A DNA stretch of 64,000 nt from Jeotgalibacillus salarius (GCF_004405125.1 NZ_SORX01000002.1:434001-498000), one strand, 5' to 3'. Shown: positions 35,974 through 45,512, numbered from the stretch's first letter. Translations and numbers: made by a program. The notes: a model not told the origin generated them from the letters alone.

Positions 35974-37386
35974 TTAGTCTTCAATCCATTCAGTATGGAA
36001 TGTTCCTTCTTTATCAACACGCTCATAAGTATGAGCGCCGAAATAGTCACGCTGAGCCTGTATCAGGTTAGCCGGCAGAACTGCAGTACGATAGCTGTCA
36101 TAATAAGACAGTGCAGTTGAGAATCCAGGTACCGGAATACCGTTTTTCACAGCTAGTGAAATGACTTCACGTAATGCGCTCTGGTAATTTTCAACGATTT
36201 CTTTAAAATAATCGTCAAGCATCAGGTTCATCAGCTGCGGATCTCTGTCATATGCTTCTTTGATCTTTTGAAGGAATTGTGCACGGATAATACAGCCCCC
36301 GCGGAAAATCATCGCAATTTCTCCAAATTTAAGATCCCAGTTGTATTCTTCAGAAGCAGCTCGCATTTGTGCAAATCCTTGTGCATAAGAGGCGATTTTA
36401 GACATATAAAGCGCACGTCGGATCGCTTCAACCCATTCTGCTTTATCTTCCTCAGGTAATTGAGGCGTTGGTCCATTGAGCAATTCGCTCGCTTTCACAC
36501 GCTCATCTTTGAGTGCAGAAATAAATCTGGCAAATACAGACTCCGTTATAATCGGAAGCGGTGTTCCAAGATCAAGAGCACTTTGGCTTGTCCATTTCCC
36601 AGTCCCTTTTTGTCCCGCTTTATCAAGAATTACGTCAACCATCGGCTTTCCTGTCTCTTCATCATACTTATTAAAAATATCAGCAGTAATTTCAATCAGG
36701 TAGCTGTCAAGTTCGCCTTTATTCCATTCAGTAAACACTTCCTGTAATTCTTTTGCATCCAGACCGAGCACCTGCTTCATTAAGAAGTAAGATTCTCCGA
36801 TCAGCTGCATATCTGCATATTCGATGCCATTATGCACCATTTTCACGTAATGACCTGCGCCATCCGGTCCAATGTAAGTGCTGCATGCTTCACCATCTAC
36901 TTTTGCAGAAATCTCATTAAAAATTGGCGCAACAAGATCATACGCCTCTTTCTGTCCACCCGGCATAATGGATGGTCCGGTAAGCGCGCCTTCTTCTCCG
37001 CCTGAAACACCTGTACCGATAAAATGAACGCCATACTCACTTAACTCTTTGTTACGGCGAATCGTGTCACGGTAAAAAGTATTTCCGCCATCAATCAGAA
37101 TATCTCCTTTATCAAGCAGTGGCAGCAATCCAGAAATTGTTGCGTCAGTTGCAGGACCTGCTTTAACCATCAACATAATTTTTCTTGGTGTTTCCAGAGA
37201 ATCCACAAACTCTTCCAGGCTATATGTACCGTGGATCTGCTTGCCTTCAGATTCTTTTAACATATCATCAACTTTTTCAGAAGATCGGTTGTGTACGGCT
37301 ACTGAAAAACCTCTGCTTTCAATGTTCCATGCAAGGTTTTTACCCATTACCGCCAAACCAACAACGCCAAACTGGTGTTTTGACAT
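35974..37386 (-). CDS. gndA: 6-phosphogluconate dehydrogenase, NADP type
   Basis: Oxidative decarboxylation of 6-phosphogluconate to ribulose-5-phosphate. The 470 residues have the Rossmann loop [13 protein letters not shown] followed by [10 protein letters not shown], where Asn-Arg fits an NADP enzyme; catalytic motifs are [19 protein letters not shown] and [18 protein letters not shown] 37386 has AAGGAAG upstream; six further codons are open. It matches B. subtilis GndA (YqjI) in neighbourhood and length. Confidence 0.95.
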   Translation of the reverse strand: MSKHQFGVVGLAVMGKNLAWNIESRGFSVAVHNRSSEKVDDMLKESEGKQIHGTYSLEEFVDSLETPRKIMLMVKAGPATDATISGLLPLLDKGDILIDGGNTFYRDTIRRNKELSEYGVHFIGTGVSGGEEGALTGPSIMPGGQKEAYDLVAPIFNEISAKVDGEACSTYIGPDGAGHYVKMVHNGIEYADMQLIGESYFLMKQVLGLDAKELQEVFTEWNKGELDSYLIEITADIFNKYDEETGKPMVDVILDKAGQKGTGKWTSQSALDLGTPLPIITESVFARFISALKDERVKASELLNGPTPQLPEEDKAEWVEAIRRALYMSKIASYAQGFAQMRAASEEYNWDLKFGEIAMIFRGGCIIRAQFLQKIKEAYDRDPQLMNLMLDDYFKEIVENYQSALREVISLAVKNGIPVPGFSTALSYYDSYRTAVLPANLIQAQRDYFGAHTYERVDKEGTFHTEWIED

Positions 37387-37469
37387 AATCAACTTCCTTT
37401 CCATAATCGTTCTCCCTTTGATCCTAAACTATTGTATCATTAAACGCTGAAAAATCTAATTAAGATCTC

Positions 37470-38699
37470 TTAGTCATGATCATCTAAAAAATCTTTACTG
37501 AAACTCGTTTCTGCGTTCTGATGACTTTTTGCACTCTTCAGACCTCTTGTCAGAATTCCTTTTCCATGCTTTTCTTCAATTTCTCTCATCACTTTTTCCA
37601 AGGGCTCATATTTAACATCCTCTTCATATGAAAAAAGGTTAATTTGTTTATAGGCATGACTTTTATCTGCAAGATCCTGTACCGTTACCCCAAGCAGCCT
37701 GACCGGGGTGCCGTTCCAGTGTTTAAGAAACAATGATCTGGCGTGCTCTGCAATATGCTGCTGATCATATAATGGATGACTGAGTGTAAGGCTTCTCGTA
37801 ATCGTTTTTCTGTTTTTGAAACGGATCATGATTTGCAATCCATACCCGAGCATTTGTTTCGACTTTAATCTTTCACTTACTTTGACCGACAGTTTATCTA
37901 TGACTTTTAAGAGTTCTTTCTGATTAGTCAAGTCACGTGGCAGTGTAGTTGAGTTTCCTACACTTTTAAAATCATAGACACTTTCGGGATCCACTTTTCT
38001 TGTATCAATGCCATTTGCCCTGCTCTTCAGTTTAAGTCCATTAATTCCGAGCAGAGATTTCAGTTTCATTTCTTCGGTTCCTGCCAGGTCGCCGATTGTC
38101 AAAATTGATAGCGCTGAGAGCTTTTCAGCGGTTTTTTCACCTACCCCGTGCATCTCTCTGATTGGAAGTGGCCAGAGCTTATCGGCAATCTCCCTTTTTC
38201 GGATCACTGTGATGCCCATCGGTTTTTTCATGTCTGATGCCATCTTTGAAAGAAACTTGTTTGGTGATACGCCGATACTGCATGGTAAATCCAGTTCCCT
38301 CAAAATTCTGTCCTGGATTTCTTTGATCAGTTCAATCGGATTTCCTTCTATTTCAGTGATGTCCATGTATCCTTCATCAATTGAAACCGGTTCAACCATT
38401 TCGGTATATGACCTTAATATATCAAACATTGCTTTAGAAGCCTGTCTGTATCGTGTAAAATCAGGTCTCAGAATCAACAGTTCCGGACACAACTTAAGCG
38501 CTTCATGAACCTGCATCGTTGTTTTTACACCTTTTTCACGCGCCTCATAGCTGCAGGTAACGACGATTCCTTTGCGTTCTTCGGGATTACCGGCTATTGC
38601 AATAGGCTTTCCCTTTAATTCAGGCTGATGAGCAGCTTCAACAGAAGCATAAAAGCTGTTCATATCAATATGAAGAATTACTTTCCCGCTTTTACTCAT
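37470..38699 (-). CDS. dinB: DNA polymerase IV
   Basis: Y-family translesion polymerase (YqjH/PolY1-like), 409 residues. Catalytic acidic residues are in LHIDMNSFYAS and SIDEGYMD; helix-hairpin-helix motifs (MHGVGEKTAEKL) and the little finger follow, and the clamp-binding peptide QINLF lies near residue 360. ATG 38699 with AAGGA upstream is favoured over a much longer open frame. Unlike uvrX, no LexA box was found upstream, suggesting constitutive low expression. Confidence 0.94.
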   Translation of the reverse strand: MSKSGKVILHIDMNSFYASVEAAHQPELKGKPIAIAGNPEERKGIVVTCSYEAREKGVKTTMQVHEALKLCPELLILRPDFTRYRQASKAMFDILRSYTEMVEPVSIDEGYMDITEIEGNPIELIKEIQDRILRELDLPCSIGVSPNKFLSKMASDMKKPMGITVIRKREIADKLWPLPIREMHGVGEKTAEKLSALSILTIGDLAGTEEMKLKSLLGINGLKLKSRANGIDTRKVDPESVYDFKSVGNSTTLPRDLTNQKELLKVIDKLSVKVSERLKSKQMLGYGLQIMIRFKNRKTITRSLTLSHPLYDQQHIAEHARSLFLKHWNGTPVRLLGVTVQDLADKSHAYKQINLFSYEEDVKYEPLEKVMREIEEKHGKGILTRGLKSAKSHQNAETSFSKDFLDDHD

Positions 38700-38754
38700 C
38701 AACTCAGTCCTTCCAATTAATCTGTTCATCTCAAATTTTACATGAAAAAAGCGT

Positions 38755-38782
38755 AAAAAAAAATGTTCCTGTAAAAGGAACA
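38755..38782 (-). terminator. Terminator of the cheW gene
   Basis: Seven-base-pair stem TGTTCCT/AGGAACA followed on the minus strand by nine Ts. Confidence 0.8.
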
Positions 38783-38808
38783 CGTAATCATATAACGTAA
38801 CATCAAAT

Positions 38809-39288
38809 TTAAACTGTTTCGTGAGACGCTGTCTGAAGCATATAATCTCTGATTTCTTTCATTCCTTCAAGACTTTCAGTCAGTATTTCAGGGTCAATCA
38901 TTGTGATTAAACGATTTTCCAGCTGAGCTACTGCTGTGAAATATTCCGTTTTTTTATATGATGCAAGGCCTATTTCTTTAAATCGTTCAGAAGGAATGTC
39001 GAGAATTTCTTTTGCATCTCTTACACGGACTGCTAATGAAAGCTGTTCCGTTTTCAAGACCAGCATTTTTGATTCTTCGGCAACGAGTGATCGATTATAT
39101 AGAATCTGCTCAAAATCCAGCACCGGCACCAGCTCACCTCTCACTTCTGTAATACCAGGCATATATGCAGGCAGGTGAGGAACTGCTGTAATTTTCTCTT
39201 CTTTTTCTATCGATATAACTGAATGAATTGAAATTGCATATTCTTCATTTCCGCATTCAAATACGACTACTTTTTGTCCGTCATCCAT
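38809..39288 (-). CDS. CheW-domain protein
   Basis: A 159-residue single CheW domain, the adaptor fold linking chemoreceptors to CheA. Motifs include FECGNEEYAISI, the hydrophobic turn PHLPAYMPGITEVRGELVPVLDF and AVRVRDAKEIL. No receiver domain, so it is not CheV. No chemotaxis or receptor genes are near, making it an orphan CheW between polymerase IV and a peptidase. GGGGG lies nine bases before the ATG. A partner cannot be named from this window. Confidence 0.85.
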   Translation of the reverse strand: MDDGQKVVVFECGNEEYAISIHSVISIEKEEKITAVPHLPAYMPGITEVRGELVPVLDFEQILYNRSLVAEESKMLVLKTEQLSLAVRVRDAKEILDIPSERFKEIGLASYKKTEYFTAVAQLENRLITMIDPEILTESLEGMKEIRDYMLQTASHETV

Positions 39289-39362
39289 ATCATATATCCC
39301 CCTTTAACTAGTAATACTAATGTACCATAAAGCGAGTCATTCCAACAACTGATTTTAGTTTA

Positions 39363-39377
39363 CATAATAATATTATG
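39363..39377 (-). promoter_or_regulatory. 7-1-7 dyad upstream of cheW
   Basis: CATAATAATATTATG is a perfect 15-base dyad about 75 bases before the cheW start, with PerR/Fur-like spacing but a different core. It may be an operator. Confidence 0.35.
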
Positions 39378-39389
39378 ATTGATAAAAGT

Positions 39390-39413
39390 AAAAAGCAGGA
39401 ATCCCTGCTTTTT
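39390..39413 (-). terminator. Terminator of the M20 peptidase gene
   Basis: Perfect ten-base-pair stem AAAAAGCAGG/CCTGCTTTTT with T run, overlapping the peptidase stop codon. Confidence 0.85.
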
Positions 39414-40533
39414 ATCGATTGCTTTCTTTCACGATTTGAGTGAGTAATTCACTTAGTTTAACTAGTTCGTCTACCGGCATACGCTCATTTGTTGTATGAA
39501 TTTCTTCGTATCCAACTGCAAGATTGACAGTCGGGACACCCATTCCGGCAATCACATTCGCATCACTGCCTCCGCCGCTTGTTAATAATTCAGAAGTTCT
39601 GCCAATTGCTGATGCAGCTTTCTGTGCGAGCTGAACGACGTGATCATTTTCACTGAATTTGAACCCAGGGTACATTACCTGGATTTCAACATCTGCACTG
39701 CCACCCATTTCTTTTGCAGCATCTTCAAACGCTTTTTTCATTGCTGCAGCCTGCTTTTCCATTTTTTCAGGAACGAGTGATCTCGCCTCAGCTAAAACGT
39801 CAACACGGTCACATACGATATTCGTTGCACTTCCGCCTTCAAATCGTCCAATATTGGCAGTTGTTTCTTCATCCAGACGTCCCAGCTCCATATTAGCAAT
39901 TGCTTTTGAAGCGATTGTAATTGCAGAAACTCCTTTTTCAGGTGCAACACCTGCGTGAGCGGTTTTACCATGAATCACAGCTTTAACTTTTGCCTGCGTT
40001 GGCGCAGCGACGATAATATTTCCTACCTTGCCATCACTGTCAACTGCATAACCGTACTTTGCTTTTACGTATTTCGGGTCAAGCGCTTTTGCACCGACTA
40101 ATCCTGATTCTTCACCTGCAGTAATAATGAATTGAATGTCACCATGTTGAATGTTCTGTTCTTTTAACTGATGAATCATTTCAATCATGGCAGCGATTCC
40201 CGCTTTATCATCCGCACCCAGAATGGTTGAGCCGTCAGAGTAAATATAACCATCGTCTTTCATTTCCGGCTTAATTCCTTTACCCGGTGTCACAGTATCC
40301 ATATGGGATGTGAAATAAATCGTATCTGCTGACGCATCATCACCTTTTAGCGTGATGATCAGGTTATTTGCACCATGGCCTGTTTCATTCATGCTGTCAT
40401 CTTCTTCAATTTCACAGCCAAGCTCTTCAAAAATCTTTTTTAATACTGTGGAAATCTCTGATTCGAATTTTGTTTCTGAATCTACTTTTACTAATTCGAT
40501 AAACTGATTCACTACTCTTTCTTTATTCATCAT
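39412..40533 (-). CDS. yqjE: M20-family tripeptidase-like peptidase (YqjE-like)
   Basis: Dizinc aminopeptidase of the PepT-like M20 family, 373 residues. Metal-site motifs are TSHMDTV, LGADDKAG, AGEESGLVGA (catalytic Glu) and AVDSDG, with a dimerisation lid domain between about 180 and 295. It corresponds to B. subtilis YqjE by gene order (next to yqjD and yqjC). A good ribosome site (GGAGG, then ATGATGAAT) gives one of two adjacent ATGs as start. Peptide preference is not known. Confidence 0.9.
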   Translation of the reverse strand: MMNKERVVNQFIELVKVDSETKFESEISTVLKKIFEELGCEIEEDDSMNETGHGANNLIITLKGDDASADTIYFTSHMDTVTPGKGIKPEMKDDGYIYSDGSTILGADDKAGIAAMIEMIHQLKEQNIQHGDIQFIITAGEESGLVGAKALDPKYVKAKYGYAVDSDGKVGNIIVAAPTQAKVKAVIHGKTAHAGVAPEKGVSAITIASKAIANMELGRLDEETTANIGRFEGGSATNIVCDRVDVLAEARSLVPEKMEKQAAAMKKAFEDAAKEMGGSADVEIQVMYPGFKFSENDHVVQLAQKAASAIGRTSELLTSGGGSDANVIAGMGVPTVNLAVGYEEIHTTNERMPVDELVKLSELLTQIVKESNR

Positions 40534-40587
40534 AAAACCTCCAGAATCTAATACTAAGTTATAAGTATAACGAAGAGTGACCTCTAA

Positions 40588-42138
40588 TTACAGCGGTATG
40601 TTCCCATGCTTTTTCTTAGGACGTTCCTCGTGCTTATTTCTCATCATCTCAAGCCCCTGGATGAGTTTGATGCGCGTTTCCCTCGGATCAATCACATCAT
40701 CGACCATTCCTCTTGAAGCAGCAACAAACGGATTCGCAAATTTTTCACGGTATTCTTCAATCTTTTTAGCTCTGGTTGCTTCAGGGTCGTCACTTCCGGC
40801 AATTTCTTTTGAAAAAATAATATTGGCAGCTCCCTGAGGACCCATTACTGCAATTTCAGCATTTGGCCATGCAAAAACCAGATCGGCTCCAATTGATTTA
40901 CTGTTTAACGCTACATATGCGCCGCCGTATGCTTTTCTCAGAATAACAGTCATTTTTGGCACAGTAGCTTCGGAATAAGCGTATAAAATCTTCGCCCCGT
41001 GCCTGATAATACCGCCATGCTCCTGTTTAATTCCCGGGAAGAAGCCTGTTACATCCTCAAATGTAATGATTGGAATGTTGAATGAATCACAAAAGCGGAT
41101 AAATCTTGATGCCTTGTCACTTGAATCAATATCCAAACCGCCTGCCATCACTTTAGGCTGATTGCAGACAAGACCAACCGTTTCGCCTTTTATTCTTGCA
41201 AAACCGACGACAATATTGCGTGCAAATTCCTTTTGCACTTCCATAAATGTGCCTTTATCAACAACATGGTCAAGAACCAGTCGCACATCATATGGACGCA
41301 GCGGATCAAAAGGTATGGCATCCGCCAGATCAGGTCTGTCATCAGAATCTTCCGGAATATCAGCAATTGGAGGCTGTTCTTCATTAGATTGTGGCAGATA
41401 GCTTAAAAGCTGTCTGACCTGTTCAAGTGTTTCCTGTTCAGTTTCAGCACGGAAATGAGCGTTACCGCTAATAGAATTATGTATTTTTGATCCGCCTAAA
41501 TCTTCTGAGGAAATTTTTTCACCTGTCACGGTTTCAATTACTTTAGGTCCTGTAATAAACATCTGACTCGTTTTATCAACCATAAATACGAAATCAGTAA
41601 TCGCAGGAGAGTAAACCGCTCCACCGGCACAAGGACCCATGATGACAGATATCTGTGGCATCACGCCTGAATAAATCGAGTTCCGGTAAAAGATCTGGCC
41701 ATACCCATCCAGAGAGACGACCCCTTCCTGAATACGGGCTCCACCTGAATCATTCAGACCAATAAAAGGTGCCCTGTTTTTAGCCGCAAGATCCATCACG
41801 TTCGCAATCTTCGCTGCATGCATTTCACCCAGCGCTCCACCGAACACTGTAAAGTCCTGAGAAAATAAATATATTGGGCGACCATTTACTTTTCCATATC
41901 CTGTTACAACACCATCACCAGGTCCTTTTTGGGCATCCATACCAAAGTCCCCGCACCTATGCTCTATAAATGGGTTTAATTCCACGAAGGAACCCTCATC
42001 TAAAAGCAGGTCAATCCTTTCACGCGCAGTGAGCTTTCCTTTTTCGTGTTGCTTTTCAATACGCTCATCACCCCCGCCAAGCTCTATTTCTCTTCTTCTG
42101 TCATATAATTCATTAATTTTCTTGAACATATCACTCAT
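40588..42138 (-). CDS. yqjD: Acyl-CoA carboxylase carboxyltransferase subunit (propionyl-CoA type, YqjD-like)
   Basis: Biotin-dependent carboxyltransferase beta subunit of the propionyl-CoA carboxylase/methylmalonyl-CoA decarboxylase type, 516 residues. Both crotonase-like halves are present (oxyanion motifs GGARIQEG and GGAYVALNSK). ATG 42138 with GGAGG upstream overlaps the epimerase gene by 8 bases. No biotin carboxylase or carrier gene is nearby, so the subunit must borrow partners from elsewhere or act differently. Confidence 0.92.
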   Translation of the reverse strand: MSDMFKKINELYDRRREIELGGGDERIEKQHEKGKLTARERIDLLLDEGSFVELNPFIEHRCGDFGMDAQKGPGDGVVTGYGKVNGRPIYLFSQDFTVFGGALGEMHAAKIANVMDLAAKNRAPFIGLNDSGGARIQEGVVSLDGYGQIFYRNSIYSGVMPQISVIMGPCAGGAVYSPAITDFVFMVDKTSQMFITGPKVIETVTGEKISSEDLGGSKIHNSISGNAHFRAETEQETLEQVRQLLSYLPQSNEEQPPIADIPEDSDDRPDLADAIPFDPLRPYDVRLVLDHVVDKGTFMEVQKEFARNIVVGFARIKGETVGLVCNQPKVMAGGLDIDSSDKASRFIRFCDSFNIPIITFEDVTGFFPGIKQEHGGIIRHGAKILYAYSEATVPKMTVILRKAYGGAYVALNSKSIGADLVFAWPNAEIAVMGPQGAANIIFSKEIAGSDDPEATRAKKIEEYREKFANPFVAASRGMVDDVIDPRETRIKLIQGLEMMRNKHEERPKKKHGNIPL

Positions 42139-42553
42139 GTTGATCGCCTCCATTATAAGAATGATCACAAAGTTCATAAAGCACTCCGTGAGCCTGTTTA
42201 GGATGAAGGAAAGCTACCTGCGCTCCGCCGGCTCCGGGCTTAGAAGCATCTGACGTAAACTTCAGTCCTTTTGATTTCAGTTCTTCAATGCGCTCATCGA
42301 TATGATTCACACCGAAAGCCACATGGTGTATCCCTTCACCTTTCTTTTCTATAAAAGAAGCAATTGGAGAGTCACTGCGAGTTGGCTCAAGCAGCTCAAT
42401 TTTTATATTTCCCGCATCCAGAAAAGCAACTTTCACTCCCTGGGATTCTACGGTTTCCTCTTTTATTAAAGTAAGCGCTAACATTTCAGTGTAAAATGGC
42501 AGTGCCTGCTCTATTGATTTCACAGCTACTCCTATATGATCGGTCTTTTTCAT
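42131..42553 (-). CDS. mce: Methylmalonyl-CoA epimerase (YqjC-like)
   Basis: VOC-fold epimerase interconverting (S)- and (R)-methylmalonyl-CoA, 140 residues. Metal ligands are expected at His in DHIGVAV, Glu in IELLEP, His in IHHVAFGV and Glu in VLYELCD. ATG 42553 has AAAGGAG at proper spacing; ATG 42559 is too close. It supplies the mutase encoded 6-9 kb away (mutAB) and is coupled to the carboxyltransferase gene, as in B. subtilis yqjC-yqjD. Confidence 0.92.
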   Translation of the reverse strand: MKKTDHIGVAVKSIEQALPFYTEMLALTLIKEETVESQGVKVAFLDAGNIKIELLEPTRSDSPIASFIEKKGEGIHHVAFGVNHIDERIEELKSKGLKFTSDASKPGAGGAQVAFLHPKQAHGVLYELCDHSYNGGDQHE

Positions 42554-42583
42554 TTTCATTCTCCTTTCAACGGCTACTTTTCT

Positions 42584-42612
42584 ATTGTAACGATATCAGC
42601 TTTAATTGACCA
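42584..42612 (-). promoter_or_regulatory. Predicted mce-yqjD promoter with cre-like site
   Basis: On the minus strand, TGGTCA (42607-42612, 4 of 6), 17 bases, TACAAT (42584-42589). TGATATCGTTACAA (42585-42598) matches 12 of 14 cre positions and covers the -10. Confidence 0.45.
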
Positions 42613-42678
42613 CTACTTGCGAAGGATCAAGGATCCGTGTACAATAAAATCAATATGCTGTAAAAGGAGCGAATCATT

Positions 42679-42777
42679 TTGCGCAACCGCAAGTTCAGAA
42701 CTTTTATCGTTTACCTGATGATTTTTGCGATGCTGGCTTCAACGCTTGCAATCGGACTATCAATGGTTGTATTTTAA
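42679..42777 (+). CDS. prli42: Prli42-like stressosome miniprotein
   Basis: A 32-residue protein, RNRKFRTFIVYLMIFAM followed by LASTLAIGLSMVVF, with a basic N-terminus and one membrane helix. It fits the Prli42 miniprotein family that anchors the stressosome (RsbR complex) to the membrane in Listeria and is conserved in Bacillaceae. A TTG start at 42679 has AAAAGGAG nine bases upstream, and a strong terminator follows. The family assignment rests on recalled sequence pattern and length; stressosome genes are not in this window. Confidence 0.75.
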   Translation: MRNRKFRTFIVYLMIFAMLASTLAIGLSMVVF

Positions 42778-42783
42778 AACGCA

Positions 42784-42823
42784 GGAGCAGTGGAAAACCG
42801 TTTGAACGGTTTTCCACTGCTCC
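42784..42823. terminator. Bidirectional terminator after the Prli42 gene
   Basis: An 18-base-pair perfect stem (42784-42801 with 42806-42823) between convergent genes. T runs are short on both sides, so factor assistance is possible. Confidence 0.8.
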
Positions 42824-42824
42824 T

Positions 42825-43799
42825 TTATGTTACAGCCCTTCTTTTAGATGAAGGAATCCCTCTGAAAGACTGCTTCAACTGCAGATACTCTTCCATTTCT
42901 CTAATAAACTGAAATAGAGCTGCCCTCGTTTCAAACTCTTCTCTTTCCTTAGGCATCGGCATTTCCTCAATAATCAGCTTCATATCATACAGCTTTTTCA
43001 AATACAGTAGAGCGGTATTACCAGGGTGAATATGGGTACTCAGATCTTCAACAAATTCAGCGATCATTTCCCTCTGTTCCGCTTCGAAATTCAGGCTCTG
43101 AAGCAATGGCAGCATCCTGTTAATTAGCACAAACTGTTTTTCTCTCATTGTGAAATATAAGTAATAAGTGTTTTCATTTCGCAAAAAATGGTTCTCAACA
43201 TCCTGAAAGGCGATTGTTTTCCCTTCTTTAATCAATTTTTCTGTTTCTATTAAAAGTCCATCATTCCATTCAGAGTGAGTATCTCTTAAATAAGATGACA
43301 TTTGCTCAAATATTTCTTTAAACTGTATTTCAATTTGCGTCTGCATATTGACCATCTTACTTTCAACACTTGGCATGTATAAGTTCATGATCAGCGCTGT
43401 AGAGATACCAATTAACAGAAGCATCAATTCATTCCCAATTAATGAAAATGTGATGTGATTGCTTGTAAAAAGATGAAGAATAATCACACTGCTTGTTACG
43501 ATCCCTTCTTTTATTTTTAACGCTACAGCTGTTGGTATAAAAAATAAAATTAAAAGGCCAATTGTAATTGGATGATAAGCAATACCTTCAAAAAATATAT
43601 AGGAAAATGCCATTGCGATGATACAAGCTGCGATTCGGCTCCAGGACACTTTCACTGACTTTCTTTTCGTATTCTGAATACATAAAATCGCAATAATTCC
43701 TGCAGACGCATAATTCTCCAGCCCGAGCATACTGGCAACACCGATAGCAGCTGCAGTACCAACGGCCGTTTTTATAGTACGGTAACCTATACGAAACAT
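42825..43799 (-). CDS. yqjA: Aromatic acid exporter family protein (YqjA-like)
   Basis: A 324-residue membrane protein: four to six helices in the first 140 residues (GTAAAIGVASMLG, ITIGLLILFFIPTAVALKI) and a helical cytoplasmic C-terminal domain, as in the FUSC/ArAE-like DUF939 family of which B. subtilis YqjA is a member. The substrate is unknown. ATG 43799 with GGAAAGGAAG upstream replaces a longer unsupported frame that runs into the artR terminator. Confidence 0.85.
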   Translation of the reverse strand: MFRIGYRTIKTAVGTAAAIGVASMLGLENYASAGIIAILCIQNTKRKSVKVSWSRIAACIIAMAFSYIFFEGIAYHPITIGLLILFFIPTAVALKIKEGIVTSSVIILHLFTSNHITFSLIGNELMLLLIGISTALIMNLYMPSVESKMVNMQTQIEIQFKEIFEQMSSYLRDTHSEWNDGLLIETEKLIKEGKTIAFQDVENHFLRNENTYYLYFTMREKQFVLINRMLPLLQSLNFEAEQREMIAEFVEDLSTHIHPGNTALLYLKKLYDMKLIIEEMPMPKEREEFETRAALFQFIREMEEYLQLKQSFRGIPSSKRRAVT

Positions 43800-43884
43800 T
43801 ATTTCTTCCTTTCCTTTAACAAATAGAATGAATGTAAGTTGAACCTGAATAGAAAATGAATAACAGCGTGTTAATAAATAATAA

Positions 43885-43910
43885 ACCCAAAGTATATCGA
43901 TACTTTGGGT
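43885..43910 (-). terminator. Terminator of artR
   Basis: Eleven-base-pair perfect stem ACCCAAAGTAT/ATACTTTGGGT with loop ATCG, followed on the minus strand by a T-rich stretch. Confidence 0.8.
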
Positions 43911-43926
43911 AAAATAACATGATTTA

Positions 43927-44649
43927 TTATAACACCTTTTGCAGAAAATCCTGCGCTCTTTCTGTGGATGGTGCTTTGAAAAATTCGATTGGATCAGCCT
44001 GCTCGACAAGCATCCCTTCATCCATGAAGATCACACGGTCAGCCACTTCACGTGCGAAGCCCATTTCATGCGTCACGATCATCATTGTCATGCCGGTTTT
44101 AGCGAGTGACTTCATTACATCCAGCACTTCTTTAACCATTTCCGGATCAAGTGCTGAAGTCGGCTCATCAAAAAGCATGACATTAGGTTCCATTGCCAGT
44201 GCTCTCGCAATCGCAACACGCTGTTTCTGTCCTCCCGATAATCTGTTTGGGAACTCGTTTGCTTTATCAGACAGGCCAACTTTAGCCAGCAATTCTTTAC
44301 CAAGCTTGTCAGCTTCCGCTTTGGTTGTACCCTTCACTTTTAAAGGTGCATAAGTAACGTTTCCGAGCACCGTCATGTGTGGAAATAAATGAAAGTGCTG
44401 AAAAACCATCCCTACTTCTGATCGAAGCTTTTGTGGATTAAACTTTTTACTTGTTACTTCATCTTTTCCGATTACAATCTTACCGGATGTAGGCTCTTCA
44501 AGAAGGTTGAGGCAACGGAGAAAAGTTGACTTTCCTGAGCCCGATGGTCCAATTACGACAACAACTTCACCTTCATTAATCTCTGCATTGATATCCTTTA
44601 ATACTTCCAGTTTACCAAATGATTTATATAATCCTTCTACTTTAATCAC
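43927..44649 (-). CDS. artR: Polar amino acid ABC transporter ATP-binding protein
   Basis: ATPase subunit of an amino acid importer, 240 residues: Walker [11 protein letters not shown] loop [10 protein letters not shown], signature [15 protein letters not shown], Walker [14 protein letters not shown] and switch His in VTHEMG. GTG 44649 overlaps artQ by 8 bases. Position and type match B. subtilis artR (YqiZ), the arginine system; substrate preference cannot be proven from the ATPase. Confidence 0.9.
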   Translation of the reverse strand: MIKVEGLYKSFGKLEVLKDINAEINEGEVVVVIGPSGSGKSTFLRCLNLLEEPTSGKIVIGKDEVTSKKFNPQKLRSEVGMVFQHFHLFPHMTVLGNVTYAPLKVKGTTKAEADKLGKELLAKVGLSDKANEFPNRLSGGQKQRVAIARALAMEPNVMLFDEPTSALDPEMVKEVLDVMKSLAKTGMTMMIVTHEMGFAREVADRVIFMDEGMLVEQADPIEFFKAPSTERAQDFLQKVL

Positions 44650-45295
44650 TTCTTCTCATTCTCCCTTCAACCCATTTACCGGCAAACGTCAGAACAAGTA
44701 CCATTAAATAATAGATGAGTCCGGCAAATAACAGCGGCTCAAGAAATGAAAACTTGTCACTTCCGACGATATAAGCTCTTCTCATGATATCAGTAACGCC
44801 TATTACTGTCACAATTGCCGACTCTTTGGTAAGAGTAATGAATTCATTCATCAAAGCCGGTAAGATATTTTTCATGCCCTGAGGCAAAATGACATCCTTC
44901 ATCATCTTATTGTAAGGCACACCAAGCGCCATCGCTGCTTCTCTCTGACCTTTATCAACTGCCTGAATACCTGCACGGATAATTTCTGAAATATAAGCTG
45001 CTGAGTTCAAGGCAAAAGATAATATAGCAGCAGTATATGCATCAATCTGTACGCCAAAAAGCTGCGGAGAAGCATAATAAATGATCATCAGCTGCAGAAC
45101 AAGAGGGGTTCCTCTGAATATAGATGTATAACCGTCTGCAAACCATCTTAAGAATGGAACTCTTCCGATCTTAAAAAAAGATAATAGTATACCGATAGCA
45201 AAACCCAGTAACCCTGCAATCAGGACAATCTGTAATGTGACCCAGATCCCCTGCAGAATATAGGGCATTGAAGGAATAATTTGTTCGAAGTTCAT
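44642..45295 (-). CDS. artQ: Polar amino acid ABC transporter permease
   Basis: Inner-membrane permease of the HisM/GlnP family, 217 residues with about five helices and the EAA loop [30 protein letters not shown] that contacts the ATPase. AGGAGG precedes the ATG. It is separated from the binding-protein gene artP by 217 bases containing a repeat element and a terminator, so expression of artQR relative to artP may be reduced or independent. Confidence 0.9.
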   Translation of the reverse strand: MNFEQIIPSMPYILQGIWVTLQIVLIAGLLGFAIGILLSFFKIGRVPFLRWFADGYTSIFRGTPLVLQLMIIYYASPQLFGVQIDAYTAAILSFALNSAAYISEIIRAGIQAVDKGQREAAMALGVPYNKMMKDVILPQGMKNILPALMNEFITLTKESAIVTVIGVTDIMRRAYIVGSDKFSFLEPLLFAGLIYYLMVLVLTFAGKWVEGRMRRSD

Positions 45296-45337
45296 AATTG
45301 CCTGTTCCTCCTGACGACTTCTTTCATTCTTTGACTC

Positions 45338-45453
45338 TGTTAAAGGTGGCTGTTGATTTCTGCTTCAGGCGGACGCTTTCCGCGGCCGGGCGCAGGAGTC
45401 ACCGCCTTATGCTCCAACCACCAGTTGTGCTTAAACAACGTTGGATTTTAACA
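45338..45453. repeat. Short Bacillaceae-type repeat (MITE-like), internally reduced
   Basis: A 116-base element bounded by TGTTAAA at 45338 and TTTAACA at 45453, a 7-base terminal inverted repeat. Inside, GGTGGCTGTTGATTTC and CAGGCGGACGCTTTCCGCGG on the left and GGAGTCACCGCCTT on the right recall a repeat I remember as dispersed in many Bacillaceae genomes; the middle appears deleted. It is far more GC-rich than its neighbours and interrupts artQ-artP. Recollection only, no database check. Confidence 0.6.
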
Positions 45454-45474
45454 TAGCTAATTCTTTAAAAAAAC

Positions 45475-45505
45475 AAAAGAGTGCTTTTTTCTGCAGCACT
45501 CTTTT
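45475..45505 (-). terminator. Terminator of artP
   Basis: Ten-base-pair stem AAAAGAGTGC/GCACTCTTTT with T-rich flank on the minus strand, directly after artP. It would end or attenuate transcription before artQR. Confidence 0.8.
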
Positions 45506-45512
45506 TAGAATT

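Noticed and set aside
45338-45453. The artQ-artP repeat as a structured non-coding RNA gene.
   Set aside because: Terminal inverted repeats and similarity to a dispersed repeat explain it better; no promoter or terminator of its own.
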